Source: Gemmatimonadaceae bacterium
GTDB lineage: Bacteria > Gemmatimonadota > Gemmatimonadetes > Gemmatimonadales > Gemmatimonadaceae
Length of the DNA stretch: 64,000 bases
Assembly (NCBI GenBank): GCA_036496605.1
Contig: DASXKV010000014.1
Location: 24,493-88,492 of the forward strand
Direction of reading: 5' to 3'
Shown here: positions 60,310 through 64,000 of the stretch, in pieces
Layout of the letters: each line of letters opens with the position of its first letter
How positions within the stretch are numbered: position 1 is the stretch's first letter
Notes under the pieces: model-generated
Databases searched by the model: none
The model's input: only the letters and a program-made list of their open reading frames with translations
What the model was told of the DNA's origin: nothing
Made by a program: the position numbers and the translations under genes

Positions 60310-61514
60310 CAGGGTCTGTGCGTCGTAGTGTCGCGACGAGTAGTGTCGCGTCGAATGGAATCGCGGCGAATCGAGTCACGACGCATGGAATCGCGACGAA
60401 TGGAGTCGCGGCGTGCCGCCTCACGACGTGCGGCCCGTGCGGCGCGAGCGGAGTCGCTTTGCGCGCGCGCGCGGGCGGCGCTGTCCGTCTCAGCCGCAGC
60501 ATTCCGCTTCGCGGAATCGGCGCGAGCCGACGAATCCGTTCCGGGGTGCGTCGCCGCCACTTTGCGCAGCGAATCGGCCGCCACGCGGCGACTAGAGTCC
60601 GCGGCGGCGCGGCGAACGAGTGAGTCGCCGGAATTCGCGATGCTCCGCGTTGCGGAATCGACGCGAGCGACCATCTGCCACACGTTGTCCATCTTCTGGG
60701 GCGAGCGTTGCTGCGTCAGCACCATCACGGAATTCACTTTCGCGGGATTCACCGATGGCTGAAGTAAGTAGGTTCGCGTCCATCCTTCCGCGGTCTTGAG
60801 CTCGCGCAGAACGGAGCCGATCGGTATGCCGCGTGGGAAGGTGCCGCCGAGTCCCGAGGTATAGATCATCGTGCCGGCTGGAAGCGTGGTGCGGAAAGGT
60901 ACTCCACGCAGCTCGAGCAAGTATTCGCTGCTGCTTCCGAGGGTCTGCTGAAGGTGGGGATAGACGATGCCGAACGAGGTGCCGTCCCCCGACATCGCAC
61001 TCGCCCGGAAATCGGGGTGCGAGAAGAGTATGGCGATACTGATCGTCGGATCGGCGGTTTGCACGAGACCGACCACACCGTCCGGCGAGACGACAGGGCT
61101 ATATACCTTGATTCCGGCACGCGTGCCGGCCGTCAATGTGAGCGTCGTGACAATGTCCTCGCGCACCGCGTTGTGCACGGCCTCGGCGGGAACGAAGCCG
61201 GTGCGCAACCGCGCGCCCAGGCCGAGCAGCTTTCGCAGTTCTTCATTTTCGCTCTGCAGCGCAACGGCATTGAAGCCGCGCATGACCGCCGAGTCCAGCC
61301 GTGCGGTTCGCTCTTCGCTCAACTGCCACGCCGCGTGCCAACGCTCGGCGTTGCTCTGCAGGTTGACGAGTGGGGCGACGACTGAACGGCGCAACAACTC
61401 GGCCAGCGGGTCTCGCATCTGCAGCGGCAGCACGAGCGCGACGGCCGCCGCAATGAGGCAGCCGATGAACAGCAGAAAATCGATGCGACTACTCAATCGC
61501 GTGGCGCGCGCCAC
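60309..61514 (-). CDS. mreC: Rod shape-determining protein MreC with long Arg-Asp-Ser repeat tail
   Basis: A bitopic protein coupling MreB to cell-wall enzymes; 401 residues, longer than the usual ~280. One membrane helix (FLLFIGCLIAAAVALVLPL), a coiled coil (about 60-95, LQSENEELRKLLGLG), and the beta-rich periplasmic domain (VVSPDGVVGLVQTADP, GLGGTFPRGIPIGSV) are standard. Residues after ~290 are a low-complexity extension, rich in Ala, Asp, Ser and Arg, ending with RRDSIRRDSMRRDS-type pentapeptides. Start GTG 61514, 16 bp after mreB. Confidence 0.93.
   Translation of the reverse strand: MARATRLSSRIDFLLFIGCLIAAAVALVLPLQMRDPLAELLRRSVVAPLVNLQSNAERWHAAWQLSEERTARLDSAVMRGFNAVALQSENEELRKLLGLGARLRTGFVPAEAVHNAVREDIVTTLTLTAGTRAGIKVYSPVVSPDGVVGLVQTADPTISIAILFSHPDFRASAMSGDGTSFGIVYPHLQQTLGSSSEYLLELRGVPFRTTLPAGTMIYTSGLGGTFPRGIPIGSVLRELKTAEGWTRTYLLQPSVNPAKVNSVMVLTQQRSPQKMDNVWQMVARVDSATRSIANSGDSLVRRAAADSSRRVAADSLRKVAATHPGTDSSARADSAKRNAAAETDSAARARAQSDSARAARAARREAARRDSIRRDSMRRDSIRRDSIRRDTTRRDTTTHRP
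60330..60404. repeat. 15-bp tandem repeat within mreC
   Basis: Five imperfect 15-bp units (60330-60344, 60345-60359, 60360-60374, 60375-60389, 60390-60404; for example ATCGCGACGAATGGA). Each encodes five residues of the type RRDS plus I, M or T on the minus strand. Such repeats tend to vary in copy number. Confidence 0.85.
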
Positions 61515-61530
61515 CGCCCCTCCCTCTCTC

Positions 61531-62568
61531 TCAGGTGCTCAGGACCGACCAGTACTTCTCCTCGTCATCGAGGATTCGACCCGTGCCGCGCACAACGCAC
61601 GTGAGCGGATCCTCATCGACGTGGATAGGCAGACTGGTTTCCTGGCTGAGAAGGAGATCGAGACCTCGGATGAGGGCGCCGCCGCCCGTCATAACGATAC
61701 CCCGATCGACGATGTCGCTGGCGAGCTCGGGCGGCGTGATCTCGAGCGCACGTCGCACGGCGTCGACGATTGCCTGTACCGGCTCCTGAATCGCCTCACG
61801 AATCTCGCTCGAATGGACGCGCACGGTCTTCGGAATGCCGGAGACGAGATCGCGCCCCTTGACCTCCATCTCTCGCTCCTCGCCGACCGGCGCCGCCGAT
61901 CCGATCTGAATCTTGATCTGCTCTGCCGTAGGTTCGCCGATGAGCAAGTTGTAATTCTTGCGCATGAACTGAACAATCGAGGTGTCCAGCTCGTCACCGC
62001 CCACCCGAATCGACGTATCGCTAACGATACCGGACAGCGCGATCACTGCGATCTCGGTCGTGCCCCCACCAATGTCTATCACCATGTTGCCGGTTGGCGT
62101 CTCGACCGGTAGCCCGACGCCGATCGCCGCCGCCATCGGCTCGGCCACCATGAAGACTTCCTTGGCTCCGGCGCCTAACGCCGAATCGCGCACCGCACGC
62201 TTCTCCACCTCGGTGATACCAGACGGTACACACACGATCACCCGAGGTTTCACTTTGAAAAAGTGGTTCTCGATGATCAGGGTGAGAAAATAACGGAGCA
62301 TTTTTTCGGTCACGTCGAAGTCGGCGATGACGCCGTCTTTCATCGGCCGCACGGCAATGACGCCGTCGGGCGTTCGGCCGAGCATGCGCTTCGCCTCGAG
62401 ACCGACGCCTTTGATCTTCTTCGACTCCCGGTCAATGGCGACGACCGAAGGCTCGTTCAATACGATGCCTTCGCCTTTGACGTAGATAAGTGTGTTCGCT
62501 GTGCCGAGGTCGACACCGATCGCATTCGCGGGGAAAAGCGATCCCGCTTTGAAGAAGGGCCAGCGCAT
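61531..62568 (-). CDS. mreB: Cell shape protein MreB (bacterial actin)
   Basis: ATP-binding actin homolog guiding wall synthesis. 345 residues. [20 protein letters not shown] (phosphate 1), [19 protein letters not shown] region seen as [17 protein letters not shown], and [17 protein letters not shown] (adenosine) are all present. The N terminus [11 protein letters not shown] is typical. It is first in mreB-mreC-mreD-rodA. The octamer at 62173-62180 encodes ALGA. Confidence 0.97.
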   Translation of the reverse strand: MRWPFFKAGSLFPANAIGVDLGTANTLIYVKGEGIVLNEPSVVAIDRESKKIKGVGLEAKRMLGRTPDGVIAVRPMKDGVIADFDVTEKMLRYFLTLIIENHFFKVKPRVIVCVPSGITEVEKRAVRDSALGAGAKEVFMVAEPMAAAIGVGLPVETPTGNMVIDIGGGTTEIAVIALSGIVSDTSIRVGGDELDTSIVQFMRKNYNLLIGEPTAEQIKIQIGSAAPVGEEREMEVKGRDLVSGIPKTVRVHSSEIREAIQEPVQAIVDAVRRALEITPPELASDIVDRGIVMTGGGALIRGLDLLLSQETSLPIHVDEDPLTCVVRGTGRILDDEEKYWSVLST

Positions 62569-62640
62569 CCAGTCGTCCGTTCAGTCGTCACTCGGCCGCG
62601 GCGGAGCGATCGAACCGTGAGTGAGGGAGGGAGAAGCGTT

Positions 62641-62669
62641 AAGGTAGTCGAGCGGGAGAGACCGTACAA
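62641..62669 (-). promoter_or_regulatory. Promoter of the mreBCD-rodA operon
   Basis: Minus strand TTGTAC (62669-62664), 17-bp spacer, TACCTT (62646-62641), about 65-70 nt before the mreB ATG. The rest of the 62569-62810 gap shows no gene, hairpin terminator or known RNA. Confidence 0.6.
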
Positions 62670-62810
62670 GGCGTTGGCCTGACGCAACCTACGATGCCAG
62701 CACATCGGTGAGGTTCGTCACACGATCCGACCAGCGGCATTGTCCAAGACGCGCAGGCGAGACTCTCGTAACCCTCCGATGATTTGTAGCGTCGCGAAGG
62801 CTCAACGTCA

Positions 62811-63926
62811 TCAATCGAGAAACTTCGTCGGCTCGGTGAACGGGAGGCCGAACGCATCGGCGACTGCAGCATACGTGACCTTGCCCTCCGCGATGTTGAG
62901 ACCTCTGAGCAGCGCCGGATTATCACGCAACGCTTTCTTCCAACCCTTGTTCGCAAGCTGCATCGCGTACGGCAGCGTTGCGTTCGTGAGCGCCAACGTC
63001 GACGTGCGCGGTACGCCGCCGGGCATATTGGCGACGCCGTAGTGGATCACACCATCGACGACATATGTTGGGTTCTCGTGGGTCGTCGGCTTCATCGTTT
63101 CGACGCAACCGCCCTGATCGATCGCGACGTCCACGATCACCGACCCGGGCTGCATTTTCGAGAGATCGTCACGACGAATCAGCTTCGGCGCCTTCGCCCC
63201 CGGGATCAGCACGGCGCCAACCACGAGATCGGCCGTCTCGACCTCGGAAAGAATGTTATGCCGGTTCGAGTGAATGAGGACGACGTTGGCCGGCATCACG
63301 TCCGACAGATAGCGTAGCCGCTCGAGTGACAGGTCGAGGATCGTTACCTTCGCGCCCATTCCCGCGGCGATTTTCGCGGCGTTGATGCCAACGATGCCGC
63401 CGCCCAGAATGACGACCTTCGCCGGCGAAACGCCCGGGACGCCGCCCAGCAACACGCCGCGTCCGCCATACAGTTTCTCGAGATACTTGGCCCCCTCCTG
63501 CACCGCCATTCGACCCGCGACCTCGGACATCGGCGTGAGCAGTGGCAGCTCGCGCGTCGGCAGCTCGACCGTCTCGTAGGCGATACAGACACCGCCCGTG
63601 TCCATGTGCGCCTTCGTCAGTCGCTCATCGGCCGCGAAATGAAAGTATGTGAACACGACCTGCGCGCGACGAATGTGCTTCCACTCGGGCTCGATCGGCT
63701 CTTTCACCTTCATGATCATGTCGGCGCCGGCCCACGTCGCATCGGCATTCGGGGCGATCTTCGCGCCGGCGGACGTATACTGGTCGTCCGTAAACCCGCT
63801 GCCGATGCCGGCGCCCGTTTCCACGAGGACGGAGTGGCCGGCGGCTACCAGCGCTTCGGCGCCGGCGGGGACAAGGCTCACGCGATTTTCGTTCGTCTTG
63901 ATTTCCTTCGGAACGCCGATTTTCAT
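62811..63926 (-). CDS. ald: Alanine dehydrogenase
   Basis: NAD-dependent interconversion of L-alanine and pyruvate. 371 residues. IGVPKEIKTNENRVSLVPAG at the N terminus, MIMKVKEPIEPEWKHI with the catalytic Lys, and the NAD loop VVILGGGIVGINAAKIAAGMG (seen near 165-185, written in parts as VVILGGGIVGINAAKIA). VDVAIDQGGCVET is also typical. Tail-to-head with mreB, 242 bp apart. Confidence 0.96.
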   Translation of the reverse strand: MKIGVPKEIKTNENRVSLVPAGAEALVAAGHSVLVETGAGIGSGFTDDQYTSAGAKIAPNADATWAGADMIMKVKEPIEPEWKHIRRAQVVFTYFHFAADERLTKAHMDTGGVCIAYETVELPTRELPLLTPMSEVAGRMAVQEGAKYLEKLYGGRGVLLGGVPGVSPAKVVILGGGIVGINAAKIAAGMGAKVTILDLSLERLRYLSDVMPANVVLIHSNRHNILSEVETADLVVGAVLIPGAKAPKLIRRDDLSKMQPGSVIVDVAIDQGGCVETMKPTTHENPTYVVDGVIHYGVANMPGGVPRTSTLALTNATLPYAMQLANKGWKKALRDNPALLRGLNIAEGKVTYAAVADAFGLPFTEPTKFLD

Positions 63927-63947
63927 AGGAAGAGTTCGAGGCAGGGG

Positions 63948-63986
63948 CAGGATGCAGGGTCAGGATGCGGGGTCAAGCTGCGGGTT
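63948..63986. repeat. Three 13-bp tandem repeats upstream of ald
   Basis: CAGGATGCAGGGT, CAGGATGCGGGGT and CAAGCTGCGGGTT lie head to tail, 20-60 bp before the ald ATG. They may be a regulator site or an edge of a longer array that continues past 64000. Confidence 0.6.
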
Positions 63987-64000
63987 GGACGGATGCACGG

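Noticed and set aside
60967..62112. 381-codon open frame on the plus strand
   Set aside because: Antisense to mreC and mreB; no protein-like features.

Overview
The window is about 63% GC, densely coded bacterial chromosome with long runs of genes overlapping by ATGA or GTGA. Gene content is core metabolism: aminoacyl-tRNA synthetases, trp, pur, fol and mre genes, tmRNA, lexA and guaA. There are no insertion sequences, prophage genes, CRISPR arrays, tRNAs or rRNAs. Membrane and envelope genes such as an OmpA/Pal lipoprotein, a lipobox HtrA protease, PS/PE lipid synthesis and separate PurS/PurQ/PurL subunits point to a diderm, high-GC organism. My best guess is Gemmatimonadota. That rests on overall gene content and style, not on a marker I could compare.

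Layout. 1-6932 (minus): aspS, phoH, a PgpH-like 7TM-HD phosphodiesterase, ybeY, then two tandem CorC/CNNM-type membrane proteins, the second cut by the window edge. 7353-8456 (plus): rlmN. 8385-18899 (minus): one tightly coupled cluster, trpC-trpF-trpB-HEAT repeat protein-HD-GYP protein-trpA-chemoreceptor-like protein-folB-folK-yqeK-LytR_C protein. lexA (plus, 19004-19612) diverges from trpC, and trpD follows with a GAF protein on the minus strand. 22253-40641 (plus): a long chain truA-transaldolase-like-htrA-purB-purC-psd-pssA-purS-purQ-two small proteins-purL-purF-ppdK-GT4-deacetylase-flippase, combining purine, phospholipid and glycan-export genes.

40659-49500 (minus): Pal lipoprotein, a beta-propeller/phosphoesterase lipoprotein, a frameshifted thioredoxin-like gene, tmRNA (ssrA) with a clear promoter and a 20-bp terminator stem, a GAF-GGDEF protein, larB and dusB. 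ptsN (plus) diverges from dusB. 50094-58415 (minus): accD-folC-hisS-proS-lysA-phosphoesterase-guaA. 58571-62568 (minus): mreB-mreC-mreD-rodA without a PBP2 gene. 62811-63926 (minus): ald.

The strongest unexplained signal is an over-represented, non-palindromic octamer GCCTAACG. I count 28 exact copies on the two strands and 34 copies of its heptamer CCTAACG, nearly all inside core genes, in all reading frames and in both orientations. Composition alone predicts roughly 2-3 octamers. Other points of note are a HEAT plus HD-GYP pair sharing an N-terminal module inside the trp cluster, a transaldolase-family protein with Gln at the Schiff-base Lys position, four helically phased TTCGG repeats between trpC and lexA, and probable leaderless promoters for truA and dusB.
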